This document shows positions 20,010-28,587 of a stretch of 64,000 bases of DNA, one piece after another (positions within the stretch are counted from its first letter, which is position 1; the number at the start of each line of letters is the position of its first letter). Source of the DNA: Hydrogenophilales bacterium (GTDB lineage Bacteria > Pseudomonadota > Gammaproteobacteria > Burkholderiales > Thiobacillaceae); the NCBI GenBank assembly GCA_016703155.1, contig JADJCP010000008.1, positions 1-64,000 of the forward strand, written 5' to 3'. The position numbers were made by a program, and so were the translations under genes. Below the pieces are notes generated by a model, which worked only from the letters and a program-made list of their open reading frames with translations, was not told the DNA's origin and did no database searches.

Positions 20010-20168
20010 ATGATCAGACTGGCGGCATCTGGCAAGTGCAGGCAATGACAAGCAGCGCCAAGCAAGTATTTCCGATGGCATGGTTCATGGTATTTCTGAG
20101 ATATACACAAATAAACATCATGAATATCAATAAGATATGCGCTTATTGATAATAGAGTGGGAGTGACT
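20010..20168 (+). repeat. dispersed repeat copy 1
   Basis: Diverged copy of the repeat found at 28040-28179 and 30200-30339. All share CAAGCA(G), GATGGCA, CATGGTAT and the conserved end TTGATAATAGAGTGGGAGTG. It is followed by a terminator hairpin, as the second copy is. Possibly a recombination or attachment sequence. Confidence 0.55.
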
Positions 20169-20204
20169 TGGTTACAAGAAAAAGTATCGTTAAAACATAA
20201 ACTT

Positions 20205-20232
20205 AAGCGGCCCTCTGGGGCCGCTTTTATTT
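20205..20232 (+). terminator. rho-independent terminator
   Basis: AAGCGGCCC and GGGCCGCTT pair around a short loop and are followed by TTTTATTTTA. No gene reads into it directly in this window, so it may have served a gene lost at the island border. Confidence 0.6.
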
Positions 20233-20811
20233 TATGCATTGTCAATGAGCAACTTACTGATGGTCAGTGGTGTTTTCTGGATCTGGCAATTGCTGGCATT
20301 GACTGGCAGTGTCAAGCAGCGCGTGATGACGGTGTTGTTCATGGTATCGGGCCGTTCTTCGGCCTTTGTTGCCGCTGACGGATGTGCTCGAAATTTTCAC
20401 CAATGTCGGCTTATTGGCGTTCTATCCCAATGAGTGCTGCGGTCTAGGTTTGTTCGATGTCTGCCCTGAACGTGGTGACGCACGGATGCCCCACTGACGT
20501 GTGCGGGCAGACGTTGAATAAACCTCGAAGGAGGAAACCGCGGGCGGAGGTGGGGCGGTCGGAACTCGTGCCGGCCTATGGGGATTTTAAGCGGGACCCT
20601 GTCATTGGAAACGGTGAGACCGGGCATTGCTGGCGACGGGTCTGACCTGAGACTTCCCTCTGGATTACGTTTCGCGAGGCGCATGTTTGGGTCGCCTGGC
20701 CTGGAGACACCCGCTTTGGCGAGCAGCGACAACGGTTGTGCCTCGATGCCGGAATCCCGACGACCGATAGCCCAGGCCTGATTGCACCCTGAGGGAACCG
20801 CCCGAGGATCG

Positions 20812-21978
20812 TCATGGCGGCGCTCGGATGTTTGGCCTACGCGGGAAGACCTCGACGATGCGCATGGCGGCGCCGCAGCAGCGGCAAACGAAGGTCGGCA
20901 CGGCGGCCGCCTCGACCTCGTTGCCGACCGGCTCGGGCGGGGGCGCTTCAAGCAGTTGGCGCGCCTTGGCCAGATGCGCCCGACGGCCGGCATTGGCCAA
21001 CAGACCATAGTGGCGAATGCGATGGAAGCCGGTAGGCAAGCCATGCAGAAGGAAGCGCCGCATGAACTCGTCGGCGCCCAGCGTCATGGTCTTGTGCCGG
21101 GTCCGCCCCTTCGCCCGGTAATCCTTCCAGCGGAAGGACACCTGATCGCCCTCCATGGCGATCAGCCGTGAGTTGGCGATGGCCACTCGATGGGTGTAGC
21201 GCGACAGGTAGGCAAGCACCGCCTCGGGCCCGGCGAAGGGACGCTTGGCGTAGACCACCCACTCGGTTTCTCGCAGGGGCGCCAGCCAACGGGCGAAGGC
21301 GGCAGGCTCGGCCAGGTCGGCGTGGTCACCGAAGAAGCGGAGCTGTCCGGCCGCGTGACGCTTCGCCAATTCCTCGATGAAGCGCCGACGGAACAGCCGG
21401 GACAGCACGCGCACGGGCAGGAAGAAGCCGCGCCGGCAGGCGATCCAGCGGCTACCGGCCAGCGACAGCCCGCCGCCGGGCACGATGCCGTGCACGTGGG
21501 GGTGGTGGGTCATGGCCGATCCCCAGGTGTGCAGCACCAGGGTAGCCCCGATACGTGCGCCGAGATGCTTGGGATCGGCGGCGATGGTCATCAGGGTTTC
21601 GGCCGCGACATCGAAGAGTGTGCCGTAGATCACCGCCTTGTTCGTGTAGGCGAGCGCGCTGATCGGTTCGGGCAGGGTGAAGACGACGTGGTAGTACTCC
21701 ACCGGCAGGAGATCGGCCTGGCGGGCTTCAAGCCAGCGTTGCGCCGCCTTGGCCTGGCACTTCGGGCAGTGCCGATTGCGGCAGGAGTTGTAGCTGATCT
21801 CCTGGTGGTCGCAAGCGTCGCAACGTAATGCATGGCCTCCCAGCGCCGCGGTGCGGCACTGTTCGATGGCCGACATGATCTTCAATTGCGTGAGACTGAG
21901 GTGTCCCGCCTGCCGCGCACGCCACGCTGGCCCATGGGCGCGGAAGATGTCCGCAACATCGAGGGCGACCCGCCCCAT
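20812..21978 (-). CDS. IS91-family (HUH, Y2-type) transposase
   Basis: 388 residues. The N-terminal zinc finger reads CDACDHQEISYNSCRNRHCPKC. The HUH motif appears as THHPHVHGIVPGGG, and the catalytic Tyr region is YLSRYTHRVAIANSRL. These are hallmarks of rolling-circle IS91 transposases. In the ISPps1-like subgroup a tyrosine recombinase gene precedes the transposase; its 3' end lies 8 bp upstream here. The C-terminus has CRCCGAAMRIVEVFPR. Intact, so transposition competence depends on ends I could not define. Confidence 0.92.
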   Translation of the reverse strand: MGRVALDVADIFRAHGPAWRARQAGHLSLTQLKIMSAIEQCRTAALGGHALRCDACDHQEISYNSCRNRHCPKCQAKAAQRWLEARQADLLPVEYYHVVFTLPEPISALAYTNKAVIYGTLFDVAAETLMTIAADPKHLGARIGATLVLHTWGSAMTHHPHVHGIVPGGGLSLAGSRWIACRRGFFLPVRVLSRLFRRRFIEELAKRHAAGQLRFFGDHADLAEPAAFARWLAPLRETEWVVYAKRPFAGPEAVLAYLSRYTHRVAIANSRLIAMEGDQVSFRWKDYRAKGRTRHKTMTLGADEFMRRFLLHGLPTGFHRIRHYGLLANAGRRAHLAKARQLLEAPPPEPVGNEVEAAAVPTFVCRCCGAAMRIVEVFPRRPNIRAPP

Positions 21979-21985
21979 GGCGGGC

Positions 21986-22072
21986 CTACGTGGTGTTCAA
22001 GCGTTCAAGAGGACTGACGACCTCACGTAGGATGTCGGTGGCAACCTGGGCATAGAGGGCGGTCGTCTCCAG
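21986..22072 (-). pseudogene. detached 3' end of the IS91-associated tyrosine recombinase
   Basis: Reading leftward from about 22072, the minus strand encodes ETTALYAQVATDILREVV, then SPLERLNTT and a stop at 21986. This is the end expected after the GHKKLD motif of the recombinase whose first part lies at 25493-26283. The catalytic Tyr (LYAQVA) is in this piece, so the main fragment lacks it. Separation is caused by the RIT element between them. Confidence 0.85.
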
Positions 22073-22096
22073 CCTATGTACTGAAGTCCATAGGCT

Positions 22097-22126
22097 GGAC
22101 TATCTCCCGCGCCGGACTATGTCCCG
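22097..22126 (+). repeat. RIT left terminal inverted repeat
   Basis: Begins GGACTATCTCCCGCGCCGG and ends ATGTCCCG. It matches the reverse complement of 25463-25492 except at two positions. Probable recombination site of the trio. Confidence 0.85.
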
Positions 22127-22189
22127 CAGCATTTGCAAACACCAATAGCCGGGCATGCACATGCACTTCGCGGGACATAGGTGGCCGCG

Positions 22190-23113
22190 CTACAAGCCCT
22201 TGAGGAACGCGAGTAGCGGATCATCGGGCCGATATCGGCCAGGCTTGACGTCTGGTGGCTTCGTCTTGCCCAGAACAGCCTGCTTCATCGCCAAATCGGC
22301 ATCCAGATAGATCTGAGTCGTCTCGATCGACTCATGCCCGAGCCATAGCGCGATCGTCGATTGCTCAACGCCCTCTTGCAGCAAGTCCATGGCAGTCGTG
22401 TGACGCAGCACGTGTGGGCTCACACGTTTGCTCTTCAGTGACGAGCACTTCACAGCGGCTGTTCTGACGTGCTTGTTGAGCAGGTAGTGCACGCCGTGAG
22501 AACTCAGAATGCCACCGCGTGCGTTCGGGAACAGCGGCTGGTCCTCCGTCAGCGGCGGTTCTCGTGACCACGCGGCCAGTATTACGCGCGTGTTCTTGCT
22601 CAGTGGCGTGCACCGTTCCTTGCGTCCCTTGCCGATGATCCGGACGTGGGCACCAACGCCGACGTGCAGATCATCATGCTTCAGGCTTGTCAGCTCCGAC
22701 AGCCTCAACCCGGTCTGCACAGCCAGCAGCAGCAATGCGTGATCACGGCGACCCGACCAGTTTCGCTGATCCGGCGCAGCAAGCAGTGCGTCAACCTCCT
22801 GACGGTTGAGGAATGGCACCAGCCCGCGCGTGAACCGCTTGGCCGGAATCGCCAGAACGCGCTGTATCTGCGCCGAGTGCGTCGGCGCTTCGAACGCCGC
22901 GAAGCGGAAGAACGAGTGCACAGCCGTCAACCGCAGGTTGCGCGTGCGGGCGGTAATGCCACGTGCCCGCTCCATTTCGTCAAGGAATGCCATCACCAGC
23001 GGCGCATCAATGTCGTCTAGCGCCAGTGCCGAGGGTGCCTTGCGCAGACGTTTGTGCACGAAATTGCAGCAGCATCTTGAAGGTGTCGCGGTACGAAGCA
23101 ATCGTGTGCGCAC
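22190..23113 (-). CDS. tyrosine recombinase, third of RIT trio
   Basis: 307 residues. Catalytic signatures: LQTGLRLSELTSLKHDDL (Arg I), HVLRHTTAMDLLQ (HxxR), LGHESIETTQIYLDAD with the Tyr nucleophile. An earlier start near 23159 is possible, because a frame with MSGQPNFGVLLERFFTQRLM on the same strand just upstream reads as the expected N-terminus but is offset from this frame; a frameshift near 23055 would join them. Third in transcription order, 70 bp after the second gene. Confidence 0.82.
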   Translation of the reverse strand: MRTRLLRTATPSRCCCNFVHKRLRKAPSALALDDIDAPLVMAFLDEMERARGITARTRNLRLTAVHSFFRFAAFEAPTHSAQIQRVLAIPAKRFTRGLVPFLNRQEVDALLAAPDQRNWSGRRDHALLLLAVQTGLRLSELTSLKHDDLHVGVGAHVRIIGKGRKERCTPLSKNTRVILAAWSREPPLTEDQPLFPNARGGILSSHGVHYLLNKHVRTAAVKCSSLKSKRVSPHVLRHTTAMDLLQEGVEQSTIALWLGHESIETTQIYLDADLAMKQAVLGKTKPPDVKPGRYRPDDPLLAFLKGL

Positions 23114-23185
23114 TGGCTTGGCGCTGCTGCATCAGGCGCTGGGTAAAGAACCGCTCTAGGAGAACACCGAAATTGGGTTGGCCAC

Positions 23186-24124
23186 TCATGACGACTCCCC
23201 CCAGCGCCGCTCCAGCCGGGCCATCGCTTGGGCCATCAACTCGGGGTTGGCGCTCAGGTACCAGTAGGTGCCGGATACGCAGACGTGCCCGAGGTAGGTC
23301 GCCAGCAGCGGCATCTCGCGCCCAGGGTCCTTGTCCGCCTGGTACCACCGCGTCAGCGTCTGAACGGCGAAGCGATGCCTGAAGTCATGCAGCCGTGGCC
23401 CCTTGCTCGCACCGACCGCGCGCAGGCCCGTGCTGCGTGACAGTGAGTAGAAGGTTCGATGGACATGGCCGCTGTCGAGGCGAGTGCCGCGACGCGAGAC
23501 GAACACGTAGGTGGAGACTGGATAGTGGAAGAACTGGTCGCGACGGGTGAGGTAGTCGGCCAGTACTGCGCAGACGGACGAATGAATTGGCACCAGCCGC
23601 CACTGACCGAACTTGGCGCCACGAATCGTCAGGACCGCCTGCTTGAGGTCGACGTCGGCAAGCTTGAGATTCAGCGCTTCGGACAGGCGCATGCCCGTTA
23701 CACTGAGCAGGCCGATCAAGCCGTGGAACACCCACGGGCGGAGCGGCGTCGACGGCCAGGCTACAGGAAGTTCCAACGCCGCATCCAACAGCCGCCTGAT
23801 CTCGTCCTCGGTGTACAGGTGTGGTCTGGCGCGCGTGGAGCGGTGTGGCAATAGGCCGAGCGGCGGGATCTCCGTGCGGCTATCGGTGGCGCTGCGATGG
23901 CGAGCGAAGCCGCGCACGAAGCAAAGCCGGCGGGCCCACTCGGCGGGTTGTACCGATGCACATTGAGCCCACTCAACCGCCAGGCGGACGCTGATGTGCT
24001 CGGCGTAGTGCTCTTCCATGAAGCTGACGAACCGCGGCAACAACAGCCCTTCGTCGTGCATCTTGTAGCCCAGCCCTCGGCGCAGATCGATGTATTCCTG
24101 CATGGCTTCGCGCAAGGTGTTCAT
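23186..24124 (-). CDS. tyrosine recombinase, second of RIT trio
   Basis: 312 residues starting MNTLREAMQEYIDLRRGLGYKM. Catalytic features: SVTGMRLSEALNLKLADVD, the motif LHDFRHRFAVQTL (HxxR), and YLGHVCVSGTYWYLSANPEL with the Tyr. Complete. Its start overlaps the end of the true reading frame of the first trio gene (24121). Second recombinase of a RIT. Confidence 0.88.
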   Translation of the reverse strand: MNTLREAMQEYIDLRRGLGYKMHDEGLLLPRFVSFMEEHYAEHISVRLAVEWAQCASVQPAEWARRLCFVRGFARHRSATDSRTEIPPLGLLPHRSTRARPHLYTEDEIRRLLDAALELPVAWPSTPLRPWVFHGLIGLLSVTGMRLSEALNLKLADVDLKQAVLTIRGAKFGQWRLVPIHSSVCAVLADYLTRRDQFFHYPVSTYVFVSRRGTRLDSGHVHRTFYSLSRSTGLRAVGASKGPRLHDFRHRFAVQTLTRWYQADKDPGREMPLLATYLGHVCVSGTYWYLSANPELMAQAMARLERRWGESS

Positions 24125-25409
24125 CGTGCACTCCCGGGCCAGGCCATGACCACGGTTCGCAACGCATCCAGATCTACCTTGGCATAGATGCTGGTGGTCT
24201 GCGGGCTGCGGTGGCGCAGCACCTGGCCGATCTCGGGCAGCGACGCGCCTTGTTGCAGCATGTGAGCGGCCAAGGCATGCCGGAACTGATGCGAGCCACG
24301 ATGCGGTGCGTCGACCTTAGCCCGCTCAAGCGCGTAGCGCACGATTGAGCCCACGCCATCGGATCCGTCCAGCAGACCGCGGATCGGCGCCATAGAACGA
24401 AGGAAGAGATGTCGGTCCCCACAGGTCGGTCGACCGTGCTGCAGATACGCGGCAATGGCAGTGCCAACATCGGCGGGCAGCGGCAGTAAGCTCTGTCGTC
24501 CACCCTTGCCGTGAATGCGCAGTTGCGCCGGTCCCAGTCAATGTCGTCCAGAGTCAGTCTGATGATCTCGCAGGCGCGCAGCCCGAGACGCGCCAGAAGC
24601 AGCAGGACAGCACGATCACGTAGGCCAACCGCGGTCAATCGGTTGCAGCTGTCGATAGCGCGCTGTGCGTGCTCGGCAGCGATCGCCTTGGGAATCGGCG
24701 GCGTGGTCGTCCAGGTGGCGACGGACGGTACGCTGGCGGCGAGCCCGGCTGAGACTTCGCCCGGAACTCGCAGAAGCGCAGGAAAGACCGCAACGCCTTG
24801 GCAACACCCTTCACAGCCGGGGGCCATGCGCTTCGACTCTTGTCGAACGAACGCGATAGAGTCGCTCGGGCCAAGGTCATGCAGGCAGACCTCCGCTTGC
24901 CCGAAGCGCCAGACCAGGAACTGCCGGGCCAATCTGATGTAAGTGTCAACGGAGGCCGCCGCCAGCCCTTGATTGCGTTGTAGGTGTTGCGCGAAGTCGG
25001 TAGCGACGAGGTCAACAGCCGTCGTGCATGAAGCAGCGGCAGCGCAGAGCCCTCGCTCACGCAGAAATAGCAGCAGTAGTGTCAGCGCTTGTCGCTCCTG
25101 GCGGCGCGTCTCAGTGCGTCGCGAGCGGCGCCGAGCCCGACTGCGCTGAAATCGTTCGATGTCGTCGTCAGTCAGTACTTCAACGTCAATGCCGCGCTCC
25201 TCGAACCATCGGCCAAAAGCCAATGCGTGTCTCGCCACGATGCAGGCGTAGCCCGCCGAGTATTGTTGACTGCTCAGCCAGGTGACGAACGAGCCGAGGT
25301 GCTCAGCAGACGTGCCGCCAATCGCGCGGACCCGCGCATCGGCTATCTCGTAGGAATGCTCCATGATGACCTCCTTGAGGGCGGAATTGCCCGACAACGA
25401 GGATGACAA
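24121..25409 (-). pseudogene. tyrosine recombinase, first of RIT trio, frameshifted
   Basis: The N-terminal frame runs from 25409 (real start perhaps MEHSYEIADARVRAIGG). Near 24830 the matching sequence moves to another frame (AVKGVAKALRSFLRFCEF), then back (RVPGEVSAGLAASVPSVATW). Near 24525 it shifts again so that GKGGRQSLLPLP leads to SHQFRHALAAHMLQ and VLRHRSPQTTSIYAKVD at 24121. All catalytic residues exist across the frames but no single frame carries them. At least three indels and no nonsense codons. The element may be unable to move unless these are sequence errors. Confidence 0.75.
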
Positions 25410-25462
25410 TGTTCAGCGAACATCGTAGGCAGCCTTAGGTAGATCAGGGCGTCAAGTCCGCA

Positions 25463-25492
25463 CGGGACATAGTTCGGTGCGGGAGATAGTCC
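25463..25492 (-). repeat. RIT right terminal inverted repeat
   Basis: Reverse complement begins GGACTATCTCCCGCACCGA and ends ATGTCCCG, pairing with 22097-22126. It immediately abuts the codons for KKLD of the interrupted recombinase. Confidence 0.85.
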
Positions 25493-26283
25493 AATTTCTT
25501 GTGCCCGAGCAGGACCTGGATCAGGCGGATATCGACCTTCTGTTCCAGGAGATGGGTGGCGAAGGCATGGCGCAGAGAATGCATCGAGATGCGCTTCTCG
25601 ATGCCAGCCTCGTCGGCGGCGGCATGGATGGCGCGATCGAGCTGCCGGGCACTGAGATGCCGGACCGGATTCTGGCCCGGAAACAGCCAGCCGCCGTCGA
25701 GCATCTTGCCCTGCGCCCGGGCGACCCGCCACCAGAGGCGCAAGCGTTCCAACAGGACAGGAGAGAGCATCGCGTAGCGATCCTTCTGGCCCTTGCCCTG
25801 TTCGACCCGCAGGGTCATGCGCTGGCTGTCGATGTCGCCCACCTTCAGGGACACCACCTCACTGACGCGCAGACCGGTGGCGTAGGCCAGGGCCAAGGCC
25901 GTCTGGTGCTTGAGGTTGCCGGCGGCGGCGATCAGGCGCTTCACCTCGTCGGGGCTCAGGATCACCGGCAGCTTGCGAGGTAGGTGCACCGGCTGCATCT
26001 TGGCCATCACCTCGGGGCGGTCGAGGGTGACACCGAAGAAGAACTTCAGCCCACTGATCGTCGAGTTGAGGGTGTACGGTGAGGTCCCGTGATCGACCAG
26101 GTACAACTGGTAGTTGCGCAGGTCATCAATGCTCGCGGTATCCGGCGAGCGGCCGAGGTATTGCGTGAACTTGCGTACAGCGCGCACGTAGTCGAGCTGG
26201 GTCTTCTCGCCGAACTTGCGCATGCGCATGTCGTCGAGCATGCGTTGGCGCAGCGGGCTGATCGGATGAAGGGTGGTGGACAT
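25493..26283 (-). pseudogene. IS91-associated tyrosine recombinase, N-terminal 263 residues, interrupted by RIT
   Basis: Starts MSTTLHPISPLRQRMLDDMR and contains the core-binding region and ALAYATGLRVSEVVSLKVGDID, GKGQKDRYAMLSP and HSLRHAFATHLL. It ends at LLGHKKLD, after which the frame runs into RIT sequence (YLPHRTMSRADLTP, stop at 25444). The missing Tyr-containing end is at 21986-22072. In intact relatives this recombinase directly precedes the IS91 transposase, which fits the layout here. Confidence 0.87.
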
Positions 26284-26658
26284 GGTGGCCTCCTGTCATG
26301 GAACGAGGCGGATTGCCTCATTCCACAACCTAGGCCGTAGGCACCACGACCTCAGCCTGCCATGACCACGTCAGACTGGGCACCCCCTACCGCGCGAGCG
26401 GTTTAGTCCCTCGGCCATCAGCTGACCGTGGCGGTAACATCTGAATTTCTCGCGGTAAGCGGAATCGAATGGCTGGTTTTCGGCGATCAAATTGATCGTG
26501 GGATTTTCAGGACCCGGCCATGAGCGGAAATACGTTCTCACCGGATACCCGCCCCTGGAACAGCTGGTTCACTTGGAAACCTGCCGGATGGCAAATTCAC
26601 ACAACTCGGCTGAGCCGACCTTGGGGTTGAGACAGTTGACTGGCCGGTGTAGTGTAGG
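26284..26658. other. non-coding stretch between the IS91-like recombinase and the IS3 element
   Basis: No gene is supported. It presumably includes the left border of the IS91-like unit and a remnant of older sequence. I could not define the IS91 terminus. Confidence 0.4.
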
Positions 26659-26674
26659 CGACGTCCCCCTGTTT

Positions 26675-27541
26675 TCAGTAGCACGGGGCTTTAGAGTCCA
26701 TGGGTAATGTAGCCGATTTTCCGGCCAGTTGCCGGGCGTAGGCCGAGGGTGTCAAACCGCCCAACGATTTCTTCGGCCGCTCCTCGTTGTATTCGCACCG
26801 CCACGCCTCGATCACGGCCTTGGCATGGGCCAGGCTGACGAACCAATGCTCGTTCAGGCACTCATCCCGCAGTCGCCCGTTGAACGACTCAATGTAGGCG
26901 TTCTGATTCGGCTTGCCCGGCTGGATCAGGAACAACCGAACACCCCGGGCATGCGCCCAGGTCAGCATGGCCCGACCGCAGAACTCCTTGCCGTTGTCAG
27001 TACGAATCGCCTGTGGCAAACCCCGCTGTACGGCCAGCCGGTCCAGCATGCGCGTCAGCGCCTGGCCACCGATGGCGCGCTCCGGCACCACAGTTACGTC
27101 TTCGTGGGTGGCGTCGTCCACGACCGTCAGGCACTTGATGACGCGCCCCTCCGCCGTCTGGTCGAACACGAAATCCATCGACCAGACCCGGTTGGACGAC
27201 GGCGGGCGCCCCAGCGGCTGCCGATCCGTAACCGGCACCTTCTTGCGCCGGCGCCGCCGCACCTGAAGGCCCGCCTCGGCATAGAGCCGCTCCACACGCT
27301 TGTGATTGACTGGTTGCCCGGACTGCCTCAGTTTCAGATAGATCATGCCAACCCCATAGCGGCGGTGCCGATACGCCAAGGCCAGGATCTGCTCGCGCAA
27401 GGCCGCGTTTCGGTCGGGTGCGGGTTGGTAACGATGAGCACTGGCACTCATGCCTACCACGCGCAAGGCATGACGTTCACTCAATCCGCGATCCGACAGA
27501 TGATCCACCATCTCGCGGCGTGCCGGTGCCTTCACCACTTT
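26675..27541 (-). CDS. IS3-family transposase OrfB (DDE integrase core)
   Basis: The functional part begins near KVVKAPARREMVDHL. DDE-core features: RVWSMDFVFDQ, AIRTDNGKEFCG and FNGRLRDECLNEHWF (the Glu). The frame is open upstream to 27811, but there it is only the shadow of OrfA. It is normally made by -1 frameshifting as OrfAB at the slippery heptamer 27538-27544. Catalytic residues appear intact. Confidence 0.88.
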   Translation of the reverse strand, partial: KVVKAPARREMVDHLSDRGLSERHALRVVGMSASAHRYQPAPDRNAALREQILALAYRHRRYGVGMIYLKLRQSGQPVNHKRVERLYAEAGLQVRRRRRKKVPVTDRQPLGRPPSSNRVWSMDFVFDQTAEGRVIKCLTVVDDATHEDVTVVPERAIGGQALTRMLDRLAVQRGLPQAIRTDNGKEFCGRAMLTWAHARGVRLFLIQPGKPNQNAYIESFNGRLRDECLNEHWFVSLAHAKAVIEAWRCEYNEERPKKSLGGLTPSAYARQLAGKSATLPMDSKAPCY

Positions 27542-27801
27542 TTTCGGAGCACCTCGCGCGTGACCTCGTTCTCCAGCATCGCTTCGGCGAGCAGCTTCTT
27601 CAGGCGGGTGTTCTCGGCCTCCAGCTCTTTCATCCGTTTCGCATCCGAGACGCTCATTCCGCCGAACTTGCTCCGCCACAGGTAGTAACTGGCTTCCGAG
27701 AACCCGTGTCGACGGCACAACTCCTTGATCGGCAGGCCCGCTTCCGCTTCCCGCAGGAAACCAATGATCTGTTCTTCCGTGAATCGCTTCTTCATGTCCA
27801 A
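27532..27801 (-). CDS. IS3-family transposase OrfA
   Basis: 89 residues starting MDMKKRFTEEQIIGFLREAE with an HTH (IKELCRRHGFSEASYYLWRSKF) and a leucine-zipper-like C-terminus (LEAENTRLKKLLAEAML). It ends EVLRKKW just past the AAAAAAG heptamer (27538-27544) that allows a -1 shift into OrfB. Confidence 0.88.
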   Translation of the reverse strand: MDMKKRFTEEQIIGFLREAEAGLPIKELCRRHGFSEASYYLWRSKFGGMSVSDAKRMKELEAENTRLKKLLAEAMLENEVTREVLRKKW

Positions 27802-27861
27802 TCTCCTTCATGGATGGGATTGGACTCTAATGTCAGGTGCTACTCAAACCGGGGGACGTCG

Positions 27862-27981
27862 GTTCATGCCAAGGGTGACCAGGCCGTCGAGTTCTATCAG
27901 CACTTTGGATTTACACCGTCGCCGCTGGATCCATACCACCTGTACCTGATGACCAAGGATATCCATGAGTGCCTGCTGTAG
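27862..27981 (+). pseudogene. truncated GNAT toxin 3' end
   Basis: Encodes the last ~38 residues (VEFYQHFGFTPSPLDPYHLY to IHECLL) of a GNAT acetyltransferase toxin, nearly identical to the end of the gene at 29635-30141, with a few changes. The 5' part was removed at the IS3 right end. Evidence of a duplicated toxin gene cut by the IS. Confidence 0.85.
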
Positions 27982-28179
27982 TCAGTCACGGAGACGTATG
28001 TGCCTCCCTGTCGTATGATCCGATTCATGATGCGAGATCAAGCACTACCTGGCAGGGCCAAGCAGCTGCAAGCAAATTCTTCAGATGGCACAAAGCATGG
28101 TATCAAGCGCAGATCACGTTAAATATCCCTTACGAATCAACATGGTTACGTCCTTGTTGATAATAGAGTGGGAGTGACT
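27862..28179 (+). repeat. 318-bp direct repeat, copy A
   Basis: Matches 30022-30339 at a constant offset of 2160 bp. It includes the GNAT 3' end and about 200 bp of non-coding sequence ending GTGGGAGTGACT. Identity is high in the coding part and lower in the non-coding part. Positions 27982-28356 hold no gene beyond this repeat and a terminator. Confidence 0.85.
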
Positions 28180-28232
28180 GGCAGCACCAGGCATAGACAG
28201 GCAACATCTGGCAATGTCTGGCAGCATTACGG

Positions 28233-28257
28233 GCCCGTGATTTCACGGGCTTTGTTG
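28233..28257 (+). terminator. terminator-like hairpin after repeat copy A
   Basis: GCCCGTGA and TCACGGGC pair across two bases and are followed by TTTGTTGT. It sits 54 bp after the conserved repeat end, as a terminator also follows repeat copy 1. Confidence 0.55.
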
Positions 28258-28356
28258 TATTTAGTGCCAGGTGACCCACTCGTAACGACAACGTCATCTA
28301 TTTATCATGACCAAGCAGGTGGCGTCACAGGGGGCGGGGTTTAATTCCTGACCGGG

Positions 28357-28584
28357 CTACGAACCCTCGATCACCCGCGCCACATCACCGTGGCATTCGG
28401 CGCACTTGCCAACCAGCAGCAGGTCGCCGCCCTTGATGGCACCGCTAAAATTAGTGATCGTCACTTCGTGACGACACTGCCCGCACCAGACATTGGCCAG
28501 CAGGCGCTGACGGATCTGGGCAGGGATCGATTCCCAGCGTTGGCGAGCTGGTGGGGTGAAATTTGGCAGCGATTCAACACCCAT
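28357..28584 (-). CDS. small zinc-ribbon protein
   Basis: 75 residues with two CxxC pairs, CGQC and CAEC, around residues 34-37 and 61-64, separated by about 23 residues, as in small zinc ribbons. It starts 3 bp after the YafQ-like toxin gene, so may be the third gene of that operon. Role unknown. Confidence 0.55.
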   Translation of the reverse strand: MGVESLPNFTPPARQRWESIPAQIRQRLLANVWCGQCRHEVTITNFSGAIKGGDLLLVGKCAECHGDVARVIEGS

Positions 28585-28587
28585 GGC

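Larger units (their letters stand above)
19480..20811. other. non-coding border region of the left island
   Basis: I see no convincing gene. A weak minus-strand frame at 19319-19741 (MAERWLPEDWIGISVRFG) could be a small leader protein but overlaps the neighbouring gene in another frame. The stretch contains a tmRNA/tRNA-like 3' arm (19885-19912), several spaced CTGGCA or TGGCA motifs (20015-20055, 20290-20320), a copy of the dispersed repeat (about 20010-20168), a terminator hairpin (20205-20230), and the 3' flank of the IS91-like element (about 20430-20811). Confidence 0.5.
22073..25492 (-). mobile_element. RIT element (recombinases in trio) inserted in a tyrosine recombinase gene
   Basis: Three consecutive same-strand tyrosine recombinase genes lie between terminal inverted repeats at 22097-22126 (plus) and 25463-25492 (minus). 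The repeats share GGACTATCTCCCGC, then CCG, then ACTATGTCCCG, with two mismatches. A further perfect 10-bp inverted repeat (CCAGCCTATG/CATAGGCTGG, 22069-22098) sits at the left junction. RIT elements are known as such trios. Both flanks belong to one interrupted gene, which gives the insertion point to within a few bases. Confidence 0.88.
26659..27861 (-). mobile_element. IS3-family insertion sequence, 1203 bp
   Basis: Imperfect terminal inverted repeats of about 40 bp begin CGACGTCCCCC at both ends (26659 rightward, 27861 leftward) and share GTAGCAC and TTAGAGTCCA further in. It carries orfA and orfB linked by an A6G slippery site. The right end abuts a truncated GNAT toxin gene at the exact point (GTTCATGCC) where homology with the intact copy begins. 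A clean target duplication was not seen, so flanking sequence was probably deleted. Confidence 0.85.

Noticed and set aside
19862..20245. Minus-strand 127-residue frame across the tmRNA-like fragment
   Set aside because: Covers RNA-like and repeat sequence, has no ribosome site or motif; likely chance.
26675..27811. OrfB read as a single 378-residue protein
   Set aside because: The first ~90 residues are a shadow of OrfA; the A6G site shows that the product is made by frameshifting.
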